Assembly (NCBI GenBank): GCA_038231255.1
Contig: JBBRLR010000005.1
Location: 23,257-87,256 of the forward strand
DNA: 64,000 nt
Direction of reading: 5' to 3'
Source of the DNA: JALYUS01 sp038231255
GTDB taxonomy: Bacteria > Chloroflexota > Chloroflexia > Thermomicrobiales > JALYUS01
Below the pieces are notes generated by a model. It did not search any database and was not told the origin of the DNA. It saw only the letters and a program-made list of their open reading frames with translations. Made by a program: the position numbers and the translations under genes. Positions within the stretch are counted from its first letter, which is position 1. Each line of letters opens with the position of its first letter. Below are positions 8,712 to 17,319 of the stretch, piece by piece.

Positions 8712-9770
8712 ATGGTTGAAAAGACGCTGTACGCGCGCGACATCGAAGCGAACATGAGTGTGGACACAACCTTTCTCGTCCGCAGCGCCGAGCGGAAGAT
8801 GACCAAACCGAACAAGTTTGGCGATTCCAAGCCGTTCCTTTCGCTCGAACTCGCGGATCGCACGGGGGTCGTGCCGGGGCGCGTCTGGTCGGAAAACTTG
8901 CCCTTTGTCGAGAGCGTCCTCGTCCGCGATGCCGTCGTCCAGGTAATCGGCACGACACAGGCGTACGGAAACGAAATCTCGCTAATCGTTTCCGATGCCA
9001 CCCTCATCGAGGGCGCAGATTTGACGGAATATGTCCCCTCATCCCCCCGCGATCATCGGCAGATGGTCGCGGAGTACGCGGGGCTGGCGGAAACGGTCGC
9101 GAATCGCGAGTTGCACCACCTACTCAGCATCTTCATGGCGTCGGCATTTTTCGAGGAGTTCGCGCGCGCGCCCGCCGCGCACGTCGAGGCGTATGCGTAC
9201 CTCGGCGGCTTGTTGGAGCACTCGTTGAATGTCGCGCAACTCGCCCTCGCTGTCGCGACGACGCGCACCGATGTAGACGCCGACCTGCTCCTCACGGCGG
9301 CCCTGCTCCACGACATCGGTAAGGTGGATGCCTTCGAACCGCTCACCTTCGCGCAGTCCATCGAGGGTCAACTGCTCGATTCGTCCACGCTCTCCCTGAT
9401 CCGCCTCGACCGCCTCGTGGACGAAGCGGGGGGGCTGGCCGACGAGCCGCGTCGGCGGCTGTACCACGCGGTCGCGACGCACGAGCAGCGCGGATTCACC
9501 GGCGCGCCGCCGCAAACCGCCGAAGCGGTCGTCTTGCAGGCATGCAACCAACTCGACACGACGCTGGCGGCGGCCGCACGTTCCGGCGCGGGCGAAGGGC
9601 CGTGGTCCGACACCGTCCGGTCGCTCCGACGGCGGTTCTACCGCGGCACGACGGAACCGGACATCGTGCCGCCCCGTCCGGTCGTGGCGGCGCCTGCGGC
9701 AGTCGAGCAGCCACGCTCGATCTGGGACGAACCGGCGTCGGACGACCTCGACGCCGAAATTCCCTTCTAG
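8712..9770 (+). CDS. YhaM-like 3'-5' exoribonuclease (OB fold + HD domain)
   Basis: A 352-aa protein with an N-terminal OB-fold nucleic-acid-binding domain (about residues 1-105, including the SLELADRTG strand) and a C-terminal HD phosphohydrolase domain. HD motifs seen are LLEHSLNVA and LLHDIGKVDAF (His-Asp), then a later YHAVATHE histidine. This architecture is that of YhaM, which degrades RNA and ssDNA from the 3' end. The C-terminus carries a roughly 30-residue Pro/Ala-rich tail. ATG 8712 follows GGAG at 8701. The moaD-moaE fusion starts 2 nt after its stop, so the two may be co-transcribed. Confidence 0.82.
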   Translation: MVEKTLYARDIEANMSVDTTFLVRSAERKMTKPNKFGDSKPFLSLELADRTGVVPGRVWSENLPFVESVLVRDAVVQVIGTTQAYGNEISLIVSDATLIEGADLTEYVPSSPRDHRQMVAEYAGLAETVANRELHHLLSIFMASAFFEEFARAPAAHVEAYAYLGGLLEHSLNVAQLALAVATTRTDVDADLLLTAALLHDIGKVDAFEPLTFAQSIEGQLLDSSTLSLIRLDRLVDEAGGLADEPRRRLYHAVATHEQRGFTGAPPQTAEAVVLQACNQLDTTLAAAARSGAGEGPWSDTVRSLRRRFYRGTTEPDIVPPRPVVAAPAAVEQPRSIWDEPASDDLDAEIPF

Positions 9771-9772
9771 CG

Positions 9773-10477
9773 ATGCCGACGATTACGCTACGCCACTTCG
9801 CTATCATCCGCGAAACCGTGGGGGCGGAGACCGAAACCCGGACGGTTTCCGAGGGAACCACGGCGGCCGATGTCGCGGCGGCATTGAGCGCCGAGTACCC
9901 CCGCATCGCCGGACTGCTTCGCGCCTCGCCGGTGATGGTCAATGCTGCCTATGCCGAGCTGGACAAGCCCCTGGAAGAGGGCGACGAGATCGCCTTCATC
10001 CCGCCCGTCGCCGGTGGTAACGACGCCGATGCGCGCTACGCCGTGGTCGAAACACCGCTGGTGGCGGATGCGGTCGCGGCACTCGTCGCGGTCCCGGCGG
10101 CGGGTGCGATTGTCACGTTCGTCGGCACCGTCCGCAATCATGCGCGGGGTCGCGCCGTCCTTTGGCTCGATTACGAAGCCTTTGCCGCCGGATGCTTGCC
10201 TATTTTCGTGCAGATTGCCGGGGAAATGCGGGAGCGGTGGGCGGTGCTCGATGTCGCGATCCACCACCGGGTCGGCCACCTTGCTGTTGGGGATGCGAGT
10301 GTGGTGATCGCCGTCGCATCGGCGCATCGGCACGACGCCTTCGCGGCGAGCGAGTACGCGATTGACCGACTGAAGGAACTCGCGCCGATCTGGAAAAAAG
10401 AGGCGTACGCGGACGGCGAGATCTGGATTGGCGCCGAGGCGGCGTACCAGACGTTGCCCGACCGGCGCGCGCATTGA
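9773..10477 (+). CDS. moaX: MoaD-MoaE fusion, molybdopterin synthase
   Basis: A 234-aa fusion of both molybdopterin synthase subunits, which convert cyclic pyranopterin monophosphate into molybdopterin. Residues 1-82 form the ubiquitin-like sulfur carrier MoaD and end in PPVAGG (Gly81-Gly82), normally its free C-terminus. From about residue 88 the MoaE domain follows, with FVGTVR and the active-site region PIWKKE. ATG 9773 gives a correct MoaD N-terminus. Mycobacterial MoaX has the same layout and is cleaved after the Gly-Gly; cleavage here is inference. The TGA stop lies inside the -35 box of a promoter for the next gene. Confidence 0.9.
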   Translation: MPTITLRHFAIIRETVGAETETRTVSEGTTAADVAAALSAEYPRIAGLLRASPVMVNAAYAELDKPLEEGDEIAFIPPVAGGNDADARYAVVETPLVADAVAALVAVPAAGAIVTFVGTVRNHARGRAVLWLDYEAFAAGCLPIFVQIAGEMRERWAVLDVAIHHRVGHLAVGDASVVIAVASAHRHDAFAASEYAIDRLKELAPIWKKEAYADGEIWIGAEAAYQTLPDRRAH

Positions 10478-10503
10478 CACATCACTGTTTCTGGCAGTAC
10501 AAA
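10474..10503 (+). promoter_or_regulatory. Candidate promoter of the PP2C-dcd-ruvA unit
   Basis: TTGACA (10474-10479) overlaps the moaX stop codon. After 18 bp comes TACAAA (10498-10503). The implied leader to GTG 10672 is about 160 nt, with no clear structure seen. Confidence 0.45.
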
Positions 10504-10671
10504 CACCCGTATGTTCGGTGATCCTGCGGATGCTCGCGGGCACGGGAGGCGGCGTGTTGTCTGCGTCGTGGATGGATGCGACCAGCGAATGCAGGAACTA
10601 TTGGCGCTGAAATTCAGTTACCATTAGAGGCGAAGAAGCATCGTGACGCGACGGCAGTTCGGAGGACAGGC

Positions 10672-11637
10672 GTGAGTGAAGCGGTAGGGAACGGGACCTC
10701 ACCGAACCGCGAGTATCATCTCTGGGTGGGGGCACGGACCGATACCGGGCGTGTTCGGGCGAATAATCAGGACGCGATCGGCACCTGGCAGGACTTGCCG
10801 CAGACGATCCCGTTCAGCGAGAGCGGCTACCTTTTCGCGGTCGCGGACGGTGTCGGCGGCAACGAGCAGGGGGAAGTCGCTAGCGCGCTCGCCATCGAGA
10901 CGCTCTTGCACACCTATTATGGCGGCGACACTGCGGATGTACCGACAGCACTGAAACGCGCCGTCCGGCTGGCGAACGAAGCAGTCTACGAGCGCGGCCT
11001 CAGCCAGAGCGAGGAGCGCGCGATGGGTACGACGCTTGTCGTTGGCGTGATTCGCGGCACGACGCTCGTCGTCGGCAATGTCGGAGATAGTCGTGCGTAT
11101 CTCTCGCGTGGCAGAAGCCAGATCGCACCGATCTCTAAGGATCACTCCCTCGTCGCCGAGGCGGTTCGCGCCGGACAAATGACGCCGGACCAGGCGAAAA
11201 ACAGCCGTCAGCGCAACGTCATCACGCGCGCCCTTGGCCAGCGTCAGAAGGTGGACGTAGACATTTTCGAAGTGGACCTGATGGCGGACGATATCGTGCT
11301 GCTCTGCTCCGACGGCCTGCACGGCATCGTCGAGGACGCCGAGATGAAGCAGGTCGTCCAGGCGTTACCGCCCGATCAGGCGGCGAACGAACTGATTGAT
11401 CTCGCGAACAATCGAAATGCGTCGGACAATGTCTCCGTCGTGATTGTCAAGGCGACGCGCGAGTCGGCCGCACTCTCCGCGCCCGCCGCGCCGCCGATGA
11501 TCCTTTCGGACGCGGCGACCGAGCGCGTGCCCATCGTGCCGACGAAGGGCGGCCTGCCCATCGCCGCGCTGATCGGCATCGTCGTCGCGTTGATCGCTGT
11601 TATCGCGGTGATCGTCCTTGTGTTCCTGTTCCGTTAG
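10672..11637 (+). CDS. PP2C-type serine/threonine phosphatase, membrane-anchored
   Basis: A 321-aa PPM-family Ser/Thr protein phosphatase. The motifs run in order: RVRANNQD, AVADGVGG, the GNVGDSRAYL strand, LCSDGLHG and ASDNVSVV. These carry the Asp residues that bind the two metal ions. A Pro/Ala linker leads to a single C-terminal hydrophobic segment (about residues 295-320), so the catalytic domain is probably cytoplasmic and tail-anchored. GTG 10672 is chosen because GGAGG lies 6 nt upstream. No Ser/Thr kinase partner lies nearby. The dcd gene follows after 9 nt. Confidence 0.9.
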   Translation: MSEAVGNGTSPNREYHLWVGARTDTGRVRANNQDAIGTWQDLPQTIPFSESGYLFAVADGVGGNEQGEVASALAIETLLHTYYGGDTADVPTALKRAVRLANEAVYERGLSQSEERAMGTTLVVGVIRGTTLVVGNVGDSRAYLSRGRSQIAPISKDHSLVAEAVRAGQMTPDQAKNSRQRNVITRALGQRQKVDVDIFEVDLMADDIVLLCSDGLHGIVEDAEMKQVVQALPPDQAANELIDLANNRNASDNVSVVIVKATRESAALSAPAAPPMILSDAATERVPIVPTKGGLPIAALIGIVVALIAVIAVIVLVFLFR

Positions 11638-11646
11638 GAGGGGCGC

Positions 11647-12234
11647 GTGCTGCTCTCGGACCGCCGCATCCGTCAAGCGATGGACGCCGGTAACATCGTG
11701 ATCGAACCATTCGAGCCGCGCCAACTCGGCACGAATTCCTACGATGTACGGCTCGGCGAATTTTATTTCGAGCCGAACCGCAACATGCAGACGGTCAGTT
11801 TCCTGTCCGAGGAGCAAACCAAAAAGTTCTGGGGCGAGCCGATCCGCGCAACCAGCGTCATTCTCGTGCGTCCGGGCGACACAATCCTCGCGCACACGCT
11901 CGAAATCGTCGGCGGCCGTAACGGTTTCACAACCTCGATGCGCGCCCGTTCCAGCATTGGTCGCTCGTGCATGAGTGTCTGCAAGTGTGCGGGCGTCGGC
12001 GATGTCGGCTATATCGCGCGCTGGACGATGGAGATCACCAACCACTCGCACGCGACGATTGAGTTGCCCGTTGGCCTGCGTGTCGCGCAGATCCTCTTTT
12101 ACGAGGTCGGTGAGACGGACAAGCATTATGCCGGTAAATATGGTCAGAGTGCCGAATGGTCGCCCTACGAAATGCTGCCGCGCCTTTATAACGACTGGGA
12201 TAAGCAACCCGACAAGCCGACGCAGGGCGAATAG
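11647..12234 (+). CDS. dcd: dCTP deaminase
   Basis: A 195-aa trimeric dCTP deaminase that makes dUTP for thymidylate synthesis. Family features are the N-terminal LLSDRRIRQA, the TNSYDVRLG strand, the substrate loop RARSSIGRS and catalytic Glu in WTMEITN, then GLRVAQILFYE. GTG 11647 is preceded by AGGAGG, which overlaps the stop of the phosphatase gene. It is expected to be co-transcribed with the phosphatase and ruvA. The Dcd subfamily (deaminase only or bifunctional deaminase/diphosphatase) cannot be settled by eye. Confidence 0.9.
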   Translation: MLLSDRRIRQAMDAGNIVIEPFEPRQLGTNSYDVRLGEFYFEPNRNMQTVSFLSEEQTKKFWGEPIRATSVILVRPGDTILAHTLEIVGGRNGFTTSMRARSSIGRSCMSVCKCAGVGDVGYIARWTMEITNHSHATIELPVGLRVAQILFYEVGETDKHYAGKYGQSAEWSPYEMLPRLYNDWDKQPDKPTQGE

Positions 12235-12243
12235 GAGGCATCC

Positions 12244-12849
12244 ATGCTCGCCGCTGTCCGTGGCGTGGTCGTCGGCGTGCTCCCCGATGGCATTTACCTC
12301 GAAGTTGGCCCGATCACCCTCCAGATTTCCGTCTCGCATACGACGCTCGGCGCACTCCCGCGCGACGGCACGCCCATCCGGCTCGTCACGCATCTCTATT
12401 TGCGCGAGGATCAGATGGCCCTCTACGGCTTCACGACCGAGACGGAACTTGGGCTGTTTCGCCTGCTGCTCGGCGTGACCGGCGTCGGGCCGAAGGTCGC
12501 GCTCAACGTCTGCGGCGCGGGCGAGTCGGACATCGTGCTGCAAACGATTGCCGCCGGTGACATCGATGCCCTGGCGCGCATACCGGGTATCGGCAAGAAA
12601 ACCGCCGCTCGCCTCGTCCTCGAACTGCGCGGGAAATTAGATACGCTCATCGGTGGCGCGCTGCCGGTGAGCACCGGGCCGTCATCGCAACAGCGCGACG
12701 ATGGCACCGAAGTAATCGCCGCGCTCCAGGCGCTGGGCTACTCGGCGACCGAAGCCTACACCGCCATCCGCGATGCGGAGATCGCGGATGGCATGACCGT
12801 CGAGGAGCGCGTTCTTGCGGCGCTCCGTCAGATGGGGCAAAAACGGTAG
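12244..12849 (+). CDS. ruvA: Holliday junction branch migration protein RuvA
   Basis: A 201-aa RuvA, the junction-binding subunit of the RuvAB branch-migration complex. The N-terminal OB fold is at about residues 1-65. Tandem helix-hairpin-helix motifs GVTGVGPKVAL and RIPGIGKKTAARL follow. After a short linker a C-terminal RuvB-binding domain ends in VLAALRQMG. The length is standard. AGGAGG lies just upstream of ATG 12244. RuvC is encoded in this window at about 31.5 kb, on the opposite strand. RuvB is not seen. Confidence 0.95.
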   Translation: MLAAVRGVVVGVLPDGIYLEVGPITLQISVSHTTLGALPRDGTPIRLVTHLYLREDQMALYGFTTETELGLFRLLLGVTGVGPKVALNVCGAGESDIVLQTIAAGDIDALARIPGIGKKTAARLVLELRGKLDTLIGGALPVSTGPSSQQRDDGTEVIAALQALGYSATEAYTAIRDAEIADGMTVEERVLAALRQMGQKR

Positions 12850-12927
12850 TATGGATTCCAAGCCGCTGACTCATGCGCTGGAGTAGGCATCAGTTGCAAG
12901 AAACGCGGTCATGCCGAGCCGCACCGA

Positions 12928-13332
12928 TCATTTGTCTGTCGTCGGTGACATCAAGGCATTATTCACCGCCGACGTGAGCGCGCCGGAACTGACGGGCTTG
13001 GTGAGGAAATAGGTCGCGCCCGCTTCCATTGCCCGATCCTGATCCGATCCCTCCCCCCGCGCCGTCAGGACGATGATCGGCAACGCTTTACCCGTCGGCA
13101 GCGCGCGAATCTGACGCGTTAGTTCGATGCCGTCAAGCACCGGCATCATCAGGTCGGTGATCAGCACGTCGGGCACCTGCGTCTCCATGCGGGTCAGGGC
13201 GCTGACGGGGCTTGTTTCCGTCTCGACCGCGTGACCGTACCGCTCCAGAATAAGCCGACAAACACGCAGGTTGACCGGGTTATCGTCTACGACCAGCACC
13301 TTCGCCACGCGGCCCCCATTCACCCCATACAC
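12928..13332 (-). CDS. CheY-like single-domain response regulator
   Basis: A receiver domain of up to 134 aa with no output domain. It has the acidic pair in VVDDN, the phospho-acceptor Asp in LITDLMMPV, the switch Thr in VLTARG and Lys in FLTKP. The gene starts at GTG 13332, whose first base overlaps the STAS gene stop. A second GTG at 13308 is closer to the domain start and is an alternative. It is the last gene of the partner-switching operon and may receive or pass on phosphoryl signals; its kinase is not in the window. Confidence 0.85.
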   Translation of the reverse strand: MYGVNGGRVAKVLVVDDNPVNLRVCRLILERYGHAVETETSPVSALTRMETQVPDVLITDLMMPVLDGIELTRQIRALPTGKALPIIVLTARGEGSDQDRAMEAGATYFLTKPVSSGALTSAVNNALMSPTTDK

Positions 13333-13667
13333 TACGCGCCGATGGAACTCACGGCCGTCTGCACATCCGGCGTAATATCGAACGCGCGGTCGAGCATCGT
13401 CAGTGTCAACACCTGGCGCACATTTGGCTGCACCGCCGCCAGGCGAAACTGTTTCCCTTGCGCCCGGAAAGTCTTCAGCCCCGAGATGAGCGACGCGAGG
13501 CCGGACGAGTCTATGAACGAAACTTTCCCGAGATCCACGACCGCGTGGTACTCGCCCGTGCCGTACTCACGAAAGGCCTCTTTTGCGTGTGGCGCGGACA
13601 GTGCGTCGAGCTGCCCGTCCATCGCGATGATCGCGATGCCCTCTTCAACCGTGACGGTGACATCCAT
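13332..13667 (-). CDS. STAS-domain anti-sigma factor antagonist
   Basis: A 111-aa single STAS domain of the SpoIIAA/RsbV type. The phosphorylatable Ser lies in FIDSSGLASL. Family knowledge says the unphosphorylated form binds the RsbW-like kinase and frees its target, and the SpoIIE-type phosphatase restores that form. Both partners are encoded directly upstream in the same operon (gap of 9 nt to the kinase gene). The target sigma factor or effector is not identifiable nearby. Confidence 0.9.
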   Translation of the reverse strand: MDVTVTVEEGIAIIAMDGQLDALSAPHAKEAFREYGTGEYHAVVDLGKVSFIDSSGLASLISGLKTFRAQGKQFRLAAVQPNVRQVLTLTMLDRAFDITPDVQTAVSSIGA

Positions 13668-13676
13668 CTCGTCGTC

Positions 13677-14099
13677 CTACTTTCCTGTGAAGCGCTTTTC
13701 CAGGCGCCAATGATTGCGCCCATCGGCCTGATCGTAGGTTACATCGTCAACACACTGCTGGATAATGAATGAACCGTACCCGCCTTCAGCGAGGTCTGCC
13801 AAATCGGGCAGTTTCGGTGTCTTTTTCTCGTACGCGTTGCCGGTGTCGAAGAATTCGAGGATCACGACATCGTCCACGCCGTGTCCGCGTATCTCGACAG
13901 CGCCGGGCGTGCGGTCGCGATATGCGTGCTTGATGATATTCGTCGCCAGTTCGGACACTGCCAATTGCAACTGGTAGACCTGCTCCTCGAACGCTTCCGA
14001 GCCGAGCACGTCAACGCAGAATGCTTGCACCGTGTGGCGCACGGCGGTCAGATAATGCAACGATGCGGGAAACACAAACGTAAACTCGCGTGCGGGCAT
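13677..14099 (-). CDS. RsbW-like anti-sigma serine kinase (HATPase_c)
   Basis: A 140-aa GHKL ATPase of the SpoIIAB/RsbW type. The N box is ELATNIIKHAY and the G box is EGGYGSFIIQ. It should phosphorylate the STAS antagonist encoded 9 nt downstream and sequester a partner protein. It sits 4 nt after the phosphatase gene stop, so all components of the switch are co-transcribed. Most isolated RsbW-like kinases lack a defined sigma target, so the output here is unknown. Confidence 0.88.
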   Translation of the reverse strand: MPAREFTFVFPASLHYLTAVRHTVQAFCVDVLGSEAFEEQVYQLQLAVSELATNIIKHAYRDRTPGAVEIRGHGVDDVVILEFFDTGNAYEKKTPKLPDLADLAEGGYGSFIIQQCVDDVTYDQADGRNHWRLEKRFTGK

Positions 14100-14103
14100 C
14101 GGT

Positions 14104-15648
14104 TCACGCCTCCGCTTTTAGAATTAGGAGTGTAATATCGTCGCGCTGGACCGGGGCAAATGCCCGCACTTGCGCGAGAATCGTGTCGCGAATTCGGCCT
14201 GGCTCCTGATCGGCGCACTCGGCGAGGAGGGTGCGTAAGCGGTCGTCCCCGAACAATTCTCCATCTGGAGCGGCCGCTTCGGTCACGCCGTCTGTGTAAA
14301 AGAGCAGCAAATCGCCCGCATCGAGCGTCACCGCCGCATTGTCTACACCGATACCAATATCCACACCGAGCGGCAACCCCGTCGCACCGAGCGCTTCCAG
14401 TTTCCGCTCGCCGCTGCACCATCGGAGAATCGCCGTGTGCCCAGCATTCGCATACTCCAGACGGCGCGTGCGCGGGTCGTACGTCGCGAGGATGCAGGTG
14501 ACGAACGAATCAATGCGCGACAGTTCATCCTGAACGAATCCCTGCACTGACCGGAGCGCATCGGCGGGCGATGCGACATGCCGCATCTCCGCGCGCATCG
14601 CGCTCAAACAGACCGTCGTGATGAGCGCGGCCGCGACGCCCTTCCCCGCGACATCGCCGATGGCCAGCGCCAATACGTCGTCATCTTCGGCCCGATCATC
14701 GGGATGCGTATAAAAGTCACCACCAACCTCGCTCGCCGGGACCATCGTCGCGACGAGTGAGACCCGTGGCCGCTCCGGGAACGAACCAGGGAGCAGTGCA
14801 GTCTGAATCTGGGCCGCCAACTCCAGATCGCGGGCAAGTCGGCTGCGGCGAATTTGTTCTTCCTGGAGCGCGAACTGCCCGGCGATGGCAATCGTCTGCT
14901 CCGCCACCGCCTGCATCAGTTTCCGGTTCCCAGCAGTGAAACCATCGAGTTTCGTCGCGCCGAAACAGGCCGCGCTCGCCGTTCCTTGCGGCGTGACGAT
15001 CGGTGCAACGACGATGCTCGTGACCGCATCCGCAGCAGCATTGACCGTCGCCGCGACCGCCGCCGTATCGTTGGCGACGAGCGGGCGATCCGCGCGCGTC
15101 ACCGCACGATGCGCGGCGATGATGAAATCTTCGTCGGGTGTCACGCCGTCCACGAGCACGAGAAGCGGCTTTTCCGCTTGCTCGACGACGATCGCGCCGC
15201 CATCGGCCCCGATGATGTGGCGCGCCTGTCCGAGCAGGGCGGTGAGCGCCTCGGCGAGCGTCGACGTCGTCGAGAGCATCCGCGCGATTTCGTACAAGAA
15301 TGTCAGTTGATCGTACGAGTCCACCAACTCGTCGGTCATCGTGTCCAGTTCGGTCTCCATCGCCAGGGAATCGCCGATCAGTCCGGCGATAGATCGCAGC
15401 AGGGATTCGTGCCCTTCGTCCGCCGACGCACTGCCGAGGCGTGCGAAGGTTTGCCCCCCACCGGCGATAGGCACCGCGATCCCACGCATCGCCACGTCCG
15501 CGCCCTCGACGCGCAGTGAACACCCGGTTGCGCCCCGCCACATCTCGTTCCATTGGCGCCACAGGTCGCCATGGCCGTCAATCCACGCGGCGACCCGGTC
15601 AATGTTGGCCTGCGACTCGGCCGTCAGGCGGTCATTGACGGCGGTCAT
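14104..15648 (-). CDS. RsbU-like SpoIIE phosphatase with GAF-type sensor
   Basis: A 514-aa signal-controlled PP2C-like phosphatase. The N-terminal 110 residues have no recognised family. A GAF-like sensor follows at about 135-275, with LTFLYEIARMLS before it. The catalytic SpoIIE domain at about 290-514 has LARDLELAAQIQTALLP, GGDFYTH, IGDVAGKGVAAAL, YANAGHT, LLFYTDGVTEA and QRDDITLL. It should dephosphorylate the STAS protein downstream. ATG 15648 overlaps the preceding receiver stop (ATGA), suggesting regulation by that receiver or the GAF ligand. Confidence 0.9.
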   Translation of the reverse strand: MTAVNDRLTAESQANIDRVAAWIDGHGDLWRQWNEMWRGATGCSLRVEGADVAMRGIAVPIAGGGQTFARLGSASADEGHESLLRSIAGLIGDSLAMETELDTMTDELVDSYDQLTFLYEIARMLSTTSTLAEALTALLGQARHIIGADGGAIVVEQAEKPLLVLVDGVTPDEDFIIAAHRAVTRADRPLVANDTAAVAATVNAAADAVTSIVVAPIVTPQGTASAACFGATKLDGFTAGNRKLMQAVAEQTIAIAGQFALQEEQIRRSRLARDLELAAQIQTALLPGSFPERPRVSLVATMVPASEVGGDFYTHPDDRAEDDDVLALAIGDVAGKGVAAALITTVCLSAMRAEMRHVASPADALRSVQGFVQDELSRIDSFVTCILATYDPRTRRLEYANAGHTAILRWCSGERKLEALGATGLPLGVDIGIGVDNAAVTLDAGDLLLFYTDGVTEAAAPDGELFGDDRLRTLLAECADQEPGRIRDTILAQVRAFAPVQRDDITLLILKAEA

Positions 15649-16049
15649 TCCGGCTGCGTCCCTTCGGGCATCGGTGCGGTGGCAGCCGCGTGCAAGTACG
15701 ACGCGATAATGTCCGGGAAGGCGCGCGTGTCGATCGGTTTCGCGACGTATCCGGTGCAGCCGGCACGCAAAAACATCTCACGGTCACCCGGCATCGCATA
15801 CGCGGTCAACGCGACAATCGGCGTGGTAGCGAAGCGCGGCTGCTTGCGCAAACGGCGGGTGATCTCCAACCCGTCCACATCGGGGAGTTGAATATCCACG
15901 AGGATAATATCCGGCGTCGTGCTTTCGAGCGTGTCAAGGGCTTCGCGCCCGTCAACCGCCTCGAGGAGGTTGTATCCCAGCGGGCGCAATAAGAGGCGCA
16001 TCAAGCGCATGTTCCGCTCGTTGTCCTCGACGATCAGCACGGTCGTCAT
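15645..16049 (-). CDS. CheY/DivK-like response regulator, first gene of partner-switching operon
   Basis: A 134-aa single receiver domain: VEDNERN acidic pocket, phospho-acceptor Asp in ILVDIQLPDVDGLE, VALTAYA and YVAKPID. The DivK-like sequence ends soon after the domain. ATG 16049 is preferred because GAGG lies 9 nt upstream; an in-frame ATG at 16064 is possible. A TATACT -10-like box is at 16098-16103 on the minus strand, without a convincing -35. ATGA coupling to the RsbU-like phosphatase suggests that phosphorylation of this receiver tunes the switch. Confidence 0.85.
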   Translation of the reverse strand: MTTVLIVEDNERNMRLMRLLLRPLGYNLLEAVDGREALDTLESTTPDIILVDIQLPDVDGLEITRRLRKQPRFATTPIVALTAYAMPGDREMFLRAGCTGYVAKPIDTRAFPDIIASYLHAAATAPMPEGTQPE

Positions 16050-16155
16050 TGCGTTGTTCCTCATCCCCACACCGGATATAGCCGTACGTTCGTCTACAGT
16101 ATACAACATTGGACAAACGACCCGAAAGAGATGCGATGCTCCCCATTTCTGTCGC

Positions 16156-17316
16156 TTACGCGTAGTCGCGCCGCATCCGCGCGCCGAAGCGCACCGCGAC
16201 CTCATACGCGATGGTGCTCGCCTCCAGTGCGAGCATCGAGATCGTCTGCTCCTCCTCACCCTGCCGACCGACGACGACGACCGGATCGTCCACCGAAACC
16301 GTCAGATCATCGGGCAGCGCGACGACGCACTGATCCATCGAGACGTTGCCGATCAGTGGGCAACGGCATCCACCGATCAGCAGATGCCCCCGGTTCGACG
16401 CCGACCGTGGCAATCCATCCGCGTAGCCGACCGGGACGAGGGCCGCGCGGATCGGTCGCGGCGCCACAAAGGTCCGGCCGTACCCGACGGCATCCCGCTC
16501 CGAGAGATCGAAGACGCGCGCCACCCGGCTGTGGATCGCCATCGCGGGCCGGATGCCATCGGGCATCGGGAAGCCCGACGCGGGCGGGATGCCGTAGAGC
16601 GCGATGCCGACGCGCACCATCTCTCGGCAGCCAATGCCCTGGAGCGCCGCGCCCGAGTTCGCGGCGTGCGCGACGGGTGGCCTGATACCTTCCCGTTCCA
16701 GCGCGGAGAGAATATCGGCAAATCGTGCTTCTTGTTCGCGCAGGAATGGATCGGCAACAACGTCCGCCGTCGCGAAGTGTGTAGAGACGCCCGTTACGAC
16801 GATGCCCGGTACGCCATGGAGTGACCGCATGAATGCAACGGCCTCTGACGAGCCGACGCCGTACCGATTCAGGCCCGTATCAATCTTCACATGCACGCCA
16901 TAGGGCGCACGGTCTTCACGGCGCGCGACCGCCGCTATCCGGGCGAGAGGCACGGCGGAATCAATCGTTGGAACAAGCGCCGCACCAATCAGGTCTTCGA
17001 TTTCGTCTGCTGCAATCGGGCCGAGGACGAGGATGGGCGTGTCCGCGAGTCCCGCTCGTCTCAGCGCGATACCCTCGGGTACCGTCGCGACGAGCAGCCA
17101 CGATGCGCCGCCCGCACAGGCTGCCCGCGCGACCGGCACCGCCCCGTGTCCATAGCCGTCCGCCTTGACGACCGCACCGAAGGCACAGTTGGGCGGGAGC
17201 AGGCGGCGTATCGCACGCACATTCCCGGTGATCGCGCCGAGATCCACCGACATGAACGAACGCCGGCAGTCAGAATAGGAATCGGGATCGGCCCGCTCGG
17301 TAGCCCGTTGTACCAC
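16156..17316 (-). CDS. alr: Alanine racemase
   Basis: A 386-aa PLP enzyme that interconverts L- and D-alanine for peptidoglycan. The PLP lysine is Lys51 in VVKADGYGHG. Conserved KIDTGLNRYG, THFATAD, VGIALYG, VGYGRTF and GYADGLPR follow, then the C-terminal beta domain. GTG 17316 lies 4 nt after the nnr stop and gives an N-terminus in which the usual IDLGAI strand starts near residue 23. Cell-wall and cofactor-repair genes alr, nnr and acpS form a run on this strand. Confidence 0.93.
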   Translation of the reverse strand: MVQRATERADPDSYSDCRRSFMSVDLGAITGNVRAIRRLLPPNCAFGAVVKADGYGHGAVPVARAACAGGASWLLVATVPEGIALRRAGLADTPILVLGPIAADEIEDLIGAALVPTIDSAVPLARIAAVARREDRAPYGVHVKIDTGLNRYGVGSSEAVAFMRSLHGVPGIVVTGVSTHFATADVVADPFLREQEARFADILSALEREGIRPPVAHAANSGAALQGIGCREMVRVGIALYGIPPASGFPMPDGIRPAMAIHSRVARVFDLSERDAVGYGRTFVAPRPIRAALVPVGYADGLPRSASNRGHLLIGGCRCPLIGNVSMDQCVVALPDDLTVSVDDPVVVVGRQGEEEQTISMLALEASTIAYEVAVRFGARMRRDYA

Positions 17317-17319
17317 GAC

